Assembly (NCBI RefSeq): GCF_003268675.1
Contig: NZ_CP029378.1
Span: 4,092,001 to 4,156,000 of the forward strand
DNA from: Streptomyces bacillaris
GTDB lineage: Bacteria > Actinomycetota > Actinomycetes > Streptomycetales > Streptomycetaceae
DNA: 64,000 nt
Direction: 5' to 3'
Part shown: in pieces, positions 17,030 to 25,640 of the stretch
Numbering within the stretch: the first letter of the stretch is position 1
Layout of the letters: each line of letters starts with the position of its first letter
Translations under genes and position numbers: made by a program
The notes under the pieces: model-generated
What the model was told of the DNA's origin: nothing
Seen by the model: the letters and a program-made list of their open reading frames with translations, nothing else
The model's database searches: none

Positions 17030-17629
17030 TCACGCGCCGTCCGAGGGCCCCCTCCGGCCGATCCGGGGGAACAGTCCGCGTCGGCGGTGGGCCACCGGGC
17101 GGGAGAGGGAGTCGCTCAGCCGCCCCACCATGTCATCGGTGGTGAGGTCCCGCGCCATCCGGGGGATGAGGGAGGCACCGAATTCGGCCATGCGTTCGTC
17201 ATGGGTCGCGTACTGCGCGCGGGCCTGCACGGTGGAGCCCCCGGCAGCGAAGGACGCGGCGGCCTCGGGGGAGATCATCCGGGCGATCAGCGAGGTGTCG
17301 AAGACCGGGAGCAGCGTGCGCAGTTGCTCGGCGTCGAGGGTCGTGCCGTGGTCGAACCACTCGTGGCACAGCTCGTGGAGGATGACGTGTTCGGTCTGGT
17401 ACGCGGTCGGCCTGCGGCGGTAGAGGACGAGGCTGGTGGCGCCCGCCTTCAGGCGCAGCCCGCAGGCTGCGTTGACGCGGGCGAGGCGGTCCGGCATCTC
17501 GTGCAGCCGGATCGTACGGCCGCGCGCCGCCTCCATGTTGGCGACCAGCCCGGTCAGCGAGAACGGGACCGGGATGGGCAGGTCGGCGAGCTGTGCCTCG
17601 CACTCTTTGCGCAGCTTCCGCAGGGACAT
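17030..17629 (-). CDS. ImmA/IrrE-type zinc metallopeptidase
   Basis: A 199-residue soluble protein with HVILHELCHEWFDH, the HExxH zinc site, preceded by a small helical domain (RKLRKECEAQLADLPIPVPFSLTGLVANMEAARGR). ImmA/IrrE-like peptidases usually cleave or inactivate an adjacent XRE-type repressor in response to a signal. Here the XRE-like gene ends only 10 bases upstream and the membrane protein follows, which supports such a pairing. The C-terminal 70 residues (ARAQYATHDERMAEFGASLIPRMARDL) are conserved in the streptomycete group. Often labelled a toxin component, but a regulatory protease is the better reading. Confidence 0.78.
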   Translation of the reverse strand: MSLRKLRKECEAQLADLPIPVPFSLTGLVANMEAARGRTIRLHEMPDRLARVNAACGLRLKAGATSLVLYRRRPTAYQTEHVILHELCHEWFDHGTTLDAEQLRTLLPVFDTSLIARMISPEAAASFAAGGSTVQARAQYATHDERMAEFGASLIPRMARDLTTDDMVGRLSDSLSRPVAHRRRGLFPRIGRRGPSDGA

Positions 17630-17639
17630 GACACCGACG

Positions 17640-18170
17640 CTACGTGTCCTGCGGGCGGTTCCGCGAGGTTTCCCCCACGCTCTTCGGTGAGGTGTCCCGA
17701 CTCTCCCGTGTGGTGTCCCGCGCCGCGTCCTCCAGCAGCGAGAGCGCGAACTGCAGCAACTCCGGGGGCAGCCCCTCGTCGTCCAGCCCCCGGCCCGCCA
17801 CCCCGCTGATCTCCCCGGTCCGCCGCTTGGCCAGGAACTGGAGCCCCGCGACGACGTCGTCGACGACCTCGGACTCCTCCTTGAAGAAGCGCCAGTCCAC
17901 GCCGAACCCCAGACCGAGGGCCTTGAGGATCTCCTCCGACGGTTGGGTGACCTTGCCGGCGAGGATGTTGGAGAAGTAGCTGTGCGAGAGGGAGCCGCCC
18001 CGCTCCCGCACCAGCTCCGCGAAGACCCGGCCGGAGATCTTCTGGCCGGGGAAGGTCTTCTCGACCATGTACTCGACTTTCTCCCGCAGCGAGTTCAGGG
18101 GCGGCGGGCCGGTCGGGCGGGGTGGTTCGTTCCGTTCCGCACCGGGTTCGTCACCGTCGACCTTGGCCAT
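17640..18170 (-). CDS. XRE-like helix-turn-helix regulator
   Basis: A 176-residue protein. A Pro-rich N-terminus precedes a HTH-like segment at about 45-95: ISGRVFAELVRERGGSLSHSYFSNILAGKVTQPSEEILKALGLGFGVDWRFF. The C-terminal part (VVDDVVAGLQFLAKRRTGEISGVAGRGL...ELLQFALSLLEDA) is a helical dimerisation or sensor region. ATG 18170 follows GTGGAGGACCGG. It is the first gene of a four-gene unit (regulator, metallopeptidase, membrane protein, PAP2-like), with spacing of 10 bases or overlaps for three junctions, so it probably controls the unit. Confidence 0.75.
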   Translation of the reverse strand: MAKVDGDEPGAERNEPPRPTGPPPLNSLREKVEYMVEKTFPGQKISGRVFAELVRERGGSLSHSYFSNILAGKVTQPSEEILKALGLGFGVDWRFFKEESEVVDDVVAGLQFLAKRRTGEISGVAGRGLDDEGLPPELLQFALSLLEDAARDTTRESRDTSPKSVGETSRNRPQDT

Positions 18171-18705
18171 CCGGTCCTCCACGCTCACCTCGGAGTCGGA
18201 ACTGAGCTTGCGCAAACACTCTACGTCACTGTTAACTCGAAAAAACACGGGCAGGGGGCCACGAGGGGAGTGCCTTGCCCGTGATGACCCATGGCGCCCG
18301 CGCCCCGGTACGGGATGGTGCCTGCGCCCGGCTCGGACGGGTGCCCGCGCCCGGTACGGACAGGGGCGCCCGCACCGGTCCCGGCCCGGCGCCCGCACCG
18401 GTCCCGGACAGGGGTGTAGCCCTTCACGACGGGGGATGCGTGAAGGGCTACGCCTGCATTATGGCCCCGCGGTCCGCCCGACGACAACTGACCAGTCGGT
18501 CAGTTCCATCGGCGCGTCGGCCATCGCGGCGCCGCCGGTGGCCGAAAGCTGCCCCAGCCGCGATAGACATGACCTTGCCGGGCGATTAGGGTTTCTTGTG
18601 CAGTCAGGCGAAACAGCGGTACGCGGCAGAGGGGCACCCCGCAGGCGTACGGCGCCCCGGGCCCTCCGTCACGTGTGACAGACATGTGTGACAGAAGAGG
18701 TGCAG
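18171..18705. other. Divergent intergenic region with GC-rich repeats and hairpin
   Basis: The 535 bases between the XRE and MerR genes hold no convincing gene. A TTGCGCAA palindrome (18208-18215) and an A/T-rich patch GTTAACTCGAAAAAAC (from 18231) lie near the XRE start. From about 18293 to 18412 there are imperfect copies of a GCGCCCGCGCCCGGTACGG-like unit, then the hairpin at 18416-18451. Short open frames here have no family features. Confidence 0.5.
18416..18451. repeat. Perfect 13-bp inverted repeat in the divergent region
   Basis: GTAGCCCTTCACG (18416-18428) pairs with CGTGAAGGGCTAC (18439-18451) around ACGGGGGATG. It is stable enough for a terminator or a structured RNA element, yet no recognised gene ends just before it on either strand. 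Confidence 0.7.
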
Positions 18706-19035
18706 ATGCCCCCGGAGACCCCCTCGCACGCCATCGATCGGCTCGACGACGACGATTACCCCGCCTACACCATGGGGCGCGCCGCCGAGATGATCGGGGC
18801 GACGCCGGGTTTCCTGCGGGCGATCGGTGAGGCCCGGCTGATCACGCCGCTGCGGTCCGAGGGCGGCCACCGCCGTTACTCCCGCTACCAGTTGCGTATC
18901 GCCGCCCGCGCCCGCGAACTCGTCGACAGTGGCACGCCCATCGAGGCCGCCTGCCGCATCGTGATCCTGGAGGACCAGCTCGAGGAGGCGCTCCGCCTCA
19001 ACGAGGAGCTGCGCGACGGCCGGGCCGAGCGCTGA
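18706..19035 (+). CDS. MerR-type helix-turn-helix regulator
   Basis: A 109-residue DNA-binding protein of the small MerR group. The N-terminal winged helix is YPAYTMGRAAEMIGATPGFLRAIGEARLITPLRSEGGHRRYSRYQLRIAARARELV, with the GGHRRYS wing typical of the family. The C-terminal helix (GTPIEAACRIVILEDQLEEALRLNEEL) makes the dimer coiled coil. No ligand-binding cysteines are visible, so it is not a classical metal sensor. ATG 18706 (MPPETPSHAIDR) is preferred, with GAAGAGG just upstream; GTG 18688 is an alternative. It precedes the cold-shock gene by 349 bases. Confidence 0.88.
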   Translation: MPPETPSHAIDRLDDDDYPAYTMGRAAEMIGATPGFLRAIGEARLITPLRSEGGHRRYSRYQLRIAARARELVDSGTPIEAACRIVILEDQLEEALRLNEELRDGRAER

Positions 19036-19044
19036 GCCGCCCGC

Positions 19045-19062
19045 CCGGGCCCTGAGGCCCGG
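19045..19062 (+). terminator. Short hairpin after the MerR gene
   Basis: CCGGGCC (19045-19051) and GGCCCGG (19056-19062) pair around CTGA, 9 bases past the MerR stop. The stem is only 7 bases but all G/C. Confidence 0.45.
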
Positions 19063-19274
19063 AGGGGCGCCGCGAGCCCTGGAGGGGTGCCCCCGGGCCC
19101 CGAGTCCTGGCGGCATGCCCGGAACATATCTGTATTCGCCGGCGCAGAATTTCACGCAATGGCGATGAGGCTTTTCCTCACGCTGTTTTGTTCCCGCGCC
19201 GTGCGTGATATTTCGTTCGTCCCGGCCCGGGACCTCCGTGCTACTGTTGATCTCAGTTGCAGTTGTGGTTCCCA

Positions 19275-19290
19275 AAAACTTACAAGTTTT
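19275..19290 (+). promoter_or_regulatory. AT-rich palindrome in the cold-shock gene leader
   Basis: AAAACTT-AC-AAGTTTT forms a perfect inverted repeat 95 bases before the csp start, in a roughly 120-base stretch without a gene. Its low GC stands out here. Leaders of csp mRNAs often fold in a temperature-dependent way, so a role in the leader RNA or as an operator is plausible, but this is inference. Confidence 0.4.
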
Positions 19291-19384
19291 CCGGTGCTCT
19301 TCCGGACGGGGTAATCATCGCGGCGACGTGGGGTCCACAAGGTGTGGGCCCACGGGCACTGCCCCTCCCCTAAGGAGATATGAC

Positions 19385-19588
19385 ATGGCTACTGGCACCG
19401 TGAAGTGGTTCAACTCGGAAAAGGGCTTCGGCTTCATCGAGCAGGACGGTGGCGGCGCTGACGTCTTCGCCCACTACTCGAACATCGCCGCTTCCGGCTT
19501 CCGTGAGCTGCAGGAGGGCCAGAAGGTCTCCTTCGACGTCACGCAGGGCCAGAAGGGCCCGCAGGCCGAGAACATCGTCCCTGCCTGA
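19385..19588 (+). CDS. Cold-shock protein (CspA family)
   Basis: A 67-residue single OB-fold protein with both RNA-binding motifs: KGFGFIEQDGG (RNP1) and DVFAHYSNI (RNP2). It begins MATGTVKWFNSEKGFGFI. It binds single-stranded RNA/DNA and acts as an RNA chaperone. Full family length; ATG 19385 is preceded by AAGGAGATATGAC. A leader of over 100 bases precedes it and a strong hairpin follows. The DEAD-box helicase gene downstream makes a typical cold-shock RNA-remodelling neighbourhood. Confidence 0.97.
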   Translation: MATGTVKWFNSEKGFGFIEQDGGGADVFAHYSNIAASGFRELQEGQKVSFDVTQGQKGPQAENIVPA

Positions 19589-19660
19589 TCATCCGGTCTG
19601 CCCGATCGCTCGGGCGCCTGATCACTCGGGACCGTCCGATCGCTCGGGCGGAACTACGCA

Positions 19661-19694
19661 GCTGGGGCCCGCACCTTGGGGTGCGGGCCCCAGC
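19661..19694 (+). terminator. Strong hairpin terminator of the csp gene
   Basis: GCTGGGGCCCGCACC (19661-19675) pairs perfectly with GGTGCGGGCCCCAGC (19680-19694) around TTGG. Between the csp stop and this hairpin are repeated CCGATCGCTCGGGCG-like units. Confidence 0.88.
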
Positions 19695-19840
19695 TCGTTG
19701 CTGTTTCCGGGGCTCGCGGAGCATGTCTCCGCGCCCCTTTGTCATTTCATCGGCTCGTTCTTGCGATTCTGGGTGCCGTTCACGGTTTATTCCCCTGAAA
19801 AGAATCCCTCGATACGTGCCCCATCGAGGAAAGGTTCTGC

Positions 19841-21436
19841 ATGAACCGCGAACGCACCCCCCGCTCGAACGACCGATTCGCCCGCACCCGTTCGGGCTCC
19901 CCCTCCTCCGGCAGCCGTAGCGGCGGGGCGCCGAGGCACTCCGGTGGCGGCGAGCGCCGTGCCGCCGGGTTCGGCGGCGGACCCCGGTACTCCGGTGGCG
20001 GTGGCGGGCGCTCCGGTGGTGGGGCCGGGCGCCGCGGCTCCGCGCCGAAGGGCGAGTTCGCCCTGCCGGTGACCGTCACCCCGGCCCTGCCCGCCGCCGA
20101 GACCTTCGGTGAGCTGGAGATGCCCGCCACGCTCAAGGCGGCGCTCGTCGCCGAGGGCATGACCGTGCCGTTCCCGATCCAGGCGGCCACCCTGCCGAAC
20201 TCACTGGCCGGCCGGGACGTCCTCGGCCGCGGCCGGACCGGCTCGGGCAAGACCCTCGCGTTCGGCCTGGCGCTGCTGGCCCGCACCGAGGGGCGCCGCG
20301 CCGATGCCAAGCGCCCGCTGGCCCTCGTGCTCGTACCGACGCGTGAGCTGGCCCAGCAGGTCACCGACGCGCTGACCCCGTACGCCCGGTCGTTGAAGCT
20401 GCGGCTCGCCACCGTCGTGGGCGGCATGTCCATCGGCCGTCAGGCGAGCGCGCTGCGCGGCGGCGCCGAGGTCGTCGTCGCCACCCCGGGCCGGCTCAAG
20501 GACCTCATCGAGCGCGGCGACTGCAAGCTTGACCGGGTCACCGTCACCGTCCTCGACGAGGCCGACCAGATGGCCGACATGGGCTTCATGCCGCAGGTCA
20601 CCGAGCTGCTCGACCAGGTGAACCCGGAGGGGCAGCGGATGCTCTTCTCGGCCACCCTCGACCGCAACGTCGACCTGCTGGTGCGGCGCTACCTCAACGA
20701 CCCGGTCGTCCACTCCGTCGACCCGGCCGCCGGTGCCGTCACGACGATGGAGCACCACGTGCTCTACGTCCAGGGCGCCGACAAGTACGCCACCACCACG
20801 GAGATCGCCGCCCGGGACGGGCGCGTGATCATGTTCCTGGACACCAAGCACGCCGTCGACAAGCTCACCGACCACCTGCTGCAGAGCGGGGTCCGGGCGG
20901 CCGCGCTGCACGGCGGCAAGTCCCAGCCGCAGCGCACGCGGACCCTGGAGCGGTTCAAGACCGGGCACGTCACGGTCCTCGTCGCCACGAACGTCGCCGC
21001 CCGGGGCATCCACGTCGACAACCTGGACCTCGTCGTCAACGTGGACCCGCCGAGCGACCACAAGGACTACCTGCACCGCGGCGGCCGCACGGCGCGCGCC
21101 GGGGAGTCCGGCAGCGTCGTCACGCTCGTCCTGCCCAACCAGCGCCGCGAGATGACCCGGCTGATGGCGGACGCCGGGATCACCCCGCAGATCGCCCAGG
21201 TCCGCTCCGGCGAGGCCGAGCTGAGCCGGATCACCGGTGCGCAGGCGCCCTCGGGCGTCCCGGTCGTCATCACCGCCCCGCCCAAGGAGCGCTCCGGCCG
21301 CAGTGGCGGCGGCGCGTTCATGGGGCGCGGCACCAAGCGCGGCGGCGGGGCCCCGGCCCGGCGCCGCCGCCCGGACCTGCCGACGGGCGAGGCACGCGCG
21401 GCCGCCGCCCAGCGCAGGGCGAACCGGGCCGCGTAG
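19841..21436 (+). CDS. DEAD-box ATP-dependent RNA helicase
   Basis: A 531-residue protein. A low-complexity Arg/Gly/Ser N-terminus (1-75, RGG-like RNA-binding) precedes the two RecA domains. All main motifs are present: PFPIQAATLP (Q motif), GRTGSGKT (I), PTRELAQQ (Ia), VLDEADQM (II), FSATLD (III), VATNVAARGIHVDN (V) and HRGGRTARAG (VI). The C-terminus is again basic and Gly/Arg-rich. It unwinds RNA duplexes, probably during cold stress or ribosome maturation. ATG 19841 follows GAGGAAAGG. Its position next to the cold-shock gene supports the role. Confidence 0.96.
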   Translation: MNRERTPRSNDRFARTRSGSPSSGSRSGGAPRHSGGGERRAAGFGGGPRYSGGGGGRSGGGAGRRGSAPKGEFALPVTVTPALPAAETFGELEMPATLKAALVAEGMTVPFPIQAATLPNSLAGRDVLGRGRTGSGKTLAFGLALLARTEGRRADAKRPLALVLVPTRELAQQVTDALTPYARSLKLRLATVVGGMSIGRQASALRGGAEVVVATPGRLKDLIERGDCKLDRVTVTVLDEADQMADMGFMPQVTELLDQVNPEGQRMLFSATLDRNVDLLVRRYLNDPVVHSVDPAAGAVTTMEHHVLYVQGADKYATTTEIAARDGRVIMFLDTKHAVDKLTDHLLQSGVRAAALHGGKSQPQRTRTLERFKTGHVTVLVATNVAARGIHVDNLDLVVNVDPPSDHKDYLHRGGRTARAGESGSVVTLVLPNQRREMTRLMADAGITPQIAQVRSGEAELSRITGAQAPSGVPVVITAPPKERSGRSGGGAFMGRGTKRGGGAPARRRRPDLPTGEARAAAAQRRANRAA

Positions 21437-21479
21437 TCCGTCAAAGGCGCGGCGGGAGACGCAGAGCGCCGTACGCGGA

Positions 21480-21513
21480 GCGGGGCCGGGCAGCAGACAC
21501 TGCCCGGCCCCGC
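21480..21513. terminator. Bidirectional hairpin between helicase and MMPL genes
   Basis: GCGGGGCCGGGCAG (21480-21493) pairs with CTGCCCGGCCCCGC (21500-21513) around CAGACA, between the convergent stops at 21436 and 21531. Confidence 0.88.
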
Positions 21514-21530
21514 CGCATGTTTCCGACCCC

Positions 21531-23819
21531 TCAACGCGCGGACGCGTCCGCCGGGGAGGCCGAGGCTCTGCCTCCCTCCGCGCCTCCCTCCGCGTCCAGG
21601 TGCGGCAGGATCCCATCCAGCGGGCCGGGGATCCACCAGGCGGAGCGGCCCAGCAGCGTCATCACCGCCGGGACGAGCAGCAGCCGTACGACGGTGGCGT
21701 CGATGAGCACGCTGGCGGCCAGCCCCAGGCCCAGCATCTTCACCACGATGTTGTCGCTGATCACGAACGCGGCGAAGACGCTGACCATGATCAGCGCCGC
21801 GCAGGTGATGACCCGGGCGGTGATCTCCAGCGCGTGCGCCACGCTCGCCCGCGCGTCGCCGGTGCGCACCCACGCCTCGTGGATGCGGGAGAGCAGGAAG
21901 ATCTCGTAGTCCATGCTCAGCCCGAAGACGATGGCGAACATCATCATCGGGACGTAGCTCTCGATCGGCACCTTCCCCGACACGCCCAGCGCCGGACCGC
22001 CCCAGCCCCACTGGAAGACGGCCACCACGACCCCGTACGAGGCCGCGATCGACAGGACGTTGAGCACGGCCGCCTTCACCGCGACGAGCAGGCCCCGGAA
22101 GACGGCCAGGATCACCAGGAACGCCAGGGCCACGACGACCGCGATGATCAGGGGCAGCCGGCTGGAGACGATGTCCAGGAAGTCGACCTGGGCGGCGGTG
22201 GTGCCGGTGACGTACGTGCTCGCGTCCGTGCCGGAGACGGCCTGCGGCAGGACGTCGTCGACGAGCCGGTTCACCAGGGAGGTGGTCCGCTCGTCCTGCG
22301 GGGCGGCCACCGAGTAGGCGGTGGCGGTCAGCACGTCGCCGTCCGATGTGGCGGTGAGCGGGGTGATCACGGCCGCGTCCGGGACGTTGGTCAGCGCCTT
22401 CTGGGCCTGGTCGGCGAGGGACGAGCGGTCGGCCGACGGCACGTTGCTCTGGTCGATGACCAGGGTCAGCGGGCCGTTGGAGCCGGGCCCGAAGGCGTCC
22501 GACATCAGGTCGAAGGCGCGCCGGTCCGTGAACGACTTCGGGTCCGCGCCGTCACCGATGTGGCCGAGCTGGATGAAGAGGACGGGGAAGGAGAGGACCG
22601 CCAGCAGCACCACCCCGCCCGCCAGGAACCACCACGGCCGCCGCTCCACCCGCTGCGCGTACCGGTGCCAGCCCCCCGCCTCCGAGCCCTCCCGCGCCGG
22701 TACGGTCTCGGCCACCGGTCTCCGTACCCGCACCCGGTCGATGCGGCGGCCGATGAGCCCGAGGAACGCCGGTACGAGGGTGAGGGCGCCGAGCACCGCC
22801 GTGACCACGGTGACCGCGGCGGCCAGGCCCAGTTTGCCGATGAACCCGATCCCGGAGACCCAGAGCCCCGAGAGCGCGATGATCACCGTGCAGCCGGAGA
22901 GCAGCACCGCGTGGCCGCTGGTGGCGGCGGCGTTCCCGGCGGCGGTGACCGGGTCCCGGCCGTCGATGAGGTTCTGCCGGTGGCGGGTGACCAGGAAGAG
23001 CGCGTAGTCGATGCCGACGCCGATGCCGATCATCGTGGCGAGCGTGGGGGAGACGGTCGCGAAGGTCGCGGCGGCGGCGAACAGGCCGAGCAGCGCGAGC
23101 CCGCACAGGGCGCAGATCAGCGCGGTGACCAGCGGCAGCACGGCGGCGAGCAGGCTGCCGAAGCCGATCAGCAGCACCACGATCGCCACCCCGAAGCCGA
23201 TCGCCTCGCTGGTGCGGTCGCTGGGCTCGGGCCGGGCCAGTTCACCGAGCGGACCGCCGTACTCCACATCCACCCCCGCCGAACGCAGCGGCTGGACCGC
23301 CGCGTCGACCCCGTCCAGGTAGGAGGGGTCGAAGGTGGAGGGCTGCACGCTGAAGCGGACGGTGATGTAGGCGGTCTTCTGATCGGTGGAGAGCGGCCCG
23401 GTGTTGGGGTCGGGGGGTGAGGGCGGGGTGGAACCGGAGGACGGCAGCGGGTTCTGCGCCGAGAGCACGTCGGGCAGCTTCTCCAGGTCCGCGACGGCCG
23501 TGGCGACCTGGTCGGAGACCGAGGTGAGCGGCTTGCCGGCGTCGTGCAGGACGACTTGGGCGCTGTAGCCGCCCGCCTGCGGGGCATGCGCCTTCAGGAC
23601 GTCGAGGCCGTCCTGCGACTGGGTGCCGGGGAGCGAGAAGTCGTCGGAGTAGTCGCCGCCGTACGCGTGCTGGAGGACCTGGAGCCCGGCGAGCGCGGCG
23701 ACCCACAGCACGAGGACGGTCACGAAGTGCCGGGCGCACCACTCGCCGGTGCGGCGCAGGGCTCCCCGGTCACGGCGTGGGGCGGCCTCCCGGTCGGTGC
23801 GGGCCTGTGACGACGGCAT
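21531..23819 (-). CDS. MMPL/RND-family membrane exporter
   Basis: A 762-residue protein with the duplicated RND layout: helix 1 (VTVLVLWVAALAGLQVL), a large extracytoplasmic loop, six helices, a second loop and five or six more helices. Conserved MMPL segments include MIGIGVGIDYALFLVTRHRQ and FGLSMDYEIFLLSRIHEAW, whose Asp and Tyr take part in proton relay. Family members export lipids, pigments or drugs. ATG 23819 follows AGGGAGCCGT; the long upstream frame is antisense to other DNA. No TetR gene is adjacent. The substrate is unknown. Confidence 0.92.
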   Translation of the reverse strand: MPSSQARTDREAAPRRDRGALRRTGEWCARHFVTVLVLWVAALAGLQVLQHAYGGDYSDDFSLPGTQSQDGLDVLKAHAPQAGGYSAQVVLHDAGKPLTSVSDQVATAVADLEKLPDVLSAQNPLPSSGSTPPSPPDPNTGPLSTDQKTAYITVRFSVQPSTFDPSYLDGVDAAVQPLRSAGVDVEYGGPLGELARPEPSDRTSEAIGFGVAIVVLLIGFGSLLAAVLPLVTALICALCGLALLGLFAAAATFATVSPTLATMIGIGVGIDYALFLVTRHRQNLIDGRDPVTAAGNAAATSGHAVLLSGCTVIIALSGLWVSGIGFIGKLGLAAAVTVVTAVLGALTLVPAFLGLIGRRIDRVRVRRPVAETVPAREGSEAGGWHRYAQRVERRPWWFLAGGVVLLAVLSFPVLFIQLGHIGDGADPKSFTDRRAFDLMSDAFGPGSNGPLTLVIDQSNVPSADRSSLADQAQKALTNVPDAAVITPLTATSDGDVLTATAYSVAAPQDERTTSLVNRLVDDVLPQAVSGTDASTYVTGTTAAQVDFLDIVSSRLPLIIAVVVALAFLVILAVFRGLLVAVKAAVLNVLSIAASYGVVVAVFQWGWGGPALGVSGKVPIESYVPMMMFAIVFGLSMDYEIFLLSRIHEAWVRTGDARASVAHALEITARVITCAALIMVSVFAAFVISDNIVVKMLGLGLAASVLIDATVVRLLLVPAVMTLLGRSAWWIPGPLDGILPHLDAEGGAEGGRASASPADASAR

Positions 23820-24053
23820 ACGGCTCCCTGTCCTGTTCCGCCCCCGCTGTGAAGGCTCCTCCGGCCGAGGCGTCGGGATTCCGCGTCCAGGCGTCGGGAC
23901 TTCGCATTCAACGGCTCCCTCCACCACCCGGCACTCCGGCGCGGGAGAACGGGTGACGGGTGCGGGCCGCAGGGAGGTATGGGGGGTGGCCCCACCTCGG
24001 GTCGACCGGCTTCCCGGATGGGCGGCGGGGTTCGGGTCAACCAGGCTTGTGCC

Positions 24054-25577
24054 ATGACGCATTGGACTCGTACGGCTCTCCTGCTCACCCTCTCCGCGAC
24101 CGCGATGGCCGCCACCCTGACCCCCGCCGTGACGCCCGTCGCGCACGGCCGCCCGGCGGGCCGTGCCGCGCCCGCGCTCGCCTGGCACCCCTGTGAGCCG
24201 GACGCCGCGGGGCGGGTCCCGGCAGCAGGGCAGGAGTGTGCCGAGCTGCGGGTGCCGTTGGACTACCGCGACCCCGGCGGCCGGACGGTCGCGGTGGCCG
24301 TCACGCGGCTGCGCACCGACCGGCCGGAGGCCCGGCGCGGCACCCTGCTGGTGCTCCCCGGAGGCCCCGGCGGCTCGGGGGTGCAGCGCCTGGCACAGAA
24401 GGGCGAGGCGCTGCGGGCGGCGACCGAGGGGGCGTACGACCTGGTCAGTCTGGACCCGCGCGGGGTCGGTGGTTCGGTCCGGGCGAGCTGCGGGTTACCC
24501 GAGGCCGACCGGCACCTGGTGACGCTGCGGTCCTGGCCCGCGCCGGACGGCTCGATCGCGGCGAACGCCGACCGCTCCCGCCGCACGGCCGAGCTCTGCG
24601 CCCGCAACGGCGGCCCGGTGCTGCGGTCCTTCACCACGGCGAACGAGGTCCGTGACCTGGACCGGCTGCGCGGGGTGCTGGGCGAGCGGAAGGTGTCGGT
24701 CTGGGGCTCCTCGTACGGGAGTTATGTTGGCGCGGTGTACGCGCAGATCCACCCGGACCGGGTCGACCGACTGGTCCTGGACAGCACCGGCGACCCGGAC
24801 CCGGGCCGGGTGGCGCACGGCTGGCTGGCCAACATGGCGCCGGGCGCCGCCGAGCGGTTCCCCGACTTCGCGGCCTGGGCCGCGGATCCGGCCCGGGAGG
24901 CCGAGGGACTGCGGCTGGCCCGCCGCCCCGGGGACGTACGGCCGCTGTTCCTGGCGCTGGCACGGGAGTTGGACAGCCGGCCCAGGGCCTCGGACGTGCC
25001 CTCCACCCCGCTCACCGGGAACCTGCTGCGGCAGGCGCTCCAGAACGCGCTGTACAGCGATGCGGCGTTCGCCCCGCTGGCCCGCCTGGTGAAGACGGCC
25101 CAGGATCCGCAGGGCCGCCCGGCCCTCCCGCCCGAGCTGGCCGGTCCGCTGCCGGACGCGGACGCGTCGATGACGGTCGCGGCCGTCTGCAACGACGTGC
25201 GGTGGCCGGGGCCGGACTCCGGGTACGCCCGTCGGGTCGCCGCCGACCGGGCGCGATATCCGCTGACGGCCGGGATGCCGGTCAACATCAGCCCGTGCGC
25301 CTACTGGACCCACGACCAGGAGCCGCGGCCCACCCGGATATCCGACGACGGCCCGTCGAACGTCCTGATGATCCAGAGCCTGCGCGACCCGGCCACCCCG
25401 TTGGCCGGGGCCCTGAAGATGCGGGCGGCGCTCGGGGAGCGGGCCCGGATGGTGACCGTCGAGAGGGGCGGGCACGGGATGTACCTGGGCAACGGCAACG
25501 CCTGCGGCGACCGGGTGGTCAGCGACTTCCTGGTGACCGGCGAGCGGCCCGCCCGGGACACCCACTGCCGGGACTGA
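24054..25577 (+). CDS. Secreted alpha/beta hydrolase, tripeptidyl aminopeptidase (TAP) type; carries a TTA codon
   Basis: A 507-residue protein with a signal peptide (ALLLTLSATAMAATLTPAV). The S33-type hydrolase domain shows LPGGPGGSGV (oxyanion loop), WGSSYGSYVG (nucleophile Ser near residue 218) and, in the C-terminal TAP-like part, DPATPLAGAL and RGGHGMYLG (catalytic His). Relatives release tripeptides or hydrolyse esters outside the cell. Codon 148 is TTA (24495-24497), read only by the bldA tRNA in Streptomyces, so translation should be delayed to development. ATG 24054 starts a normal signal peptide. It is divergent from the MMPL gene. Confidence 0.9.
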   Translation: MTHWTRTALLLTLSATAMAATLTPAVTPVAHGRPAGRAAPALAWHPCEPDAAGRVPAAGQECAELRVPLDYRDPGGRTVAVAVTRLRTDRPEARRGTLLVLPGGPGGSGVQRLAQKGEALRAATEGAYDLVSLDPRGVGGSVRASCGLPEADRHLVTLRSWPAPDGSIAANADRSRRTAELCARNGGPVLRSFTTANEVRDLDRLRGVLGERKVSVWGSSYGSYVGAVYAQIHPDRVDRLVLDSTGDPDPGRVAHGWLANMAPGAAERFPDFAAWAADPAREAEGLRLARRPGDVRPLFLALARELDSRPRASDVPSTPLTGNLLRQALQNALYSDAAFAPLARLVKTAQDPQGRPALPPELAGPLPDADASMTVAAVCNDVRWPGPDSGYARRVAADRARYPLTAGMPVNISPCAYWTHDQEPRPTRISDDGPSNVLMIQSLRDPATPLAGALKMRAALGERARMVTVERGGHGMYLGNGNACGDRVVSDFLVTGERPARDTHCRD

Positions 25578-25640
25578 GAGGTGCCGACAGCAGGGTGTCA
25601 TACCGGGTGATAAAGGGGCATTCCTTGCTATACACGAGCG

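Noticed and set aside
18221..18589. Short frames in the XRE-MerR intergenic region as a gene
   Set aside because: Low-complexity Pro/Ala/Arg/Gly composition, no ribosome site, and the region is repetitive.
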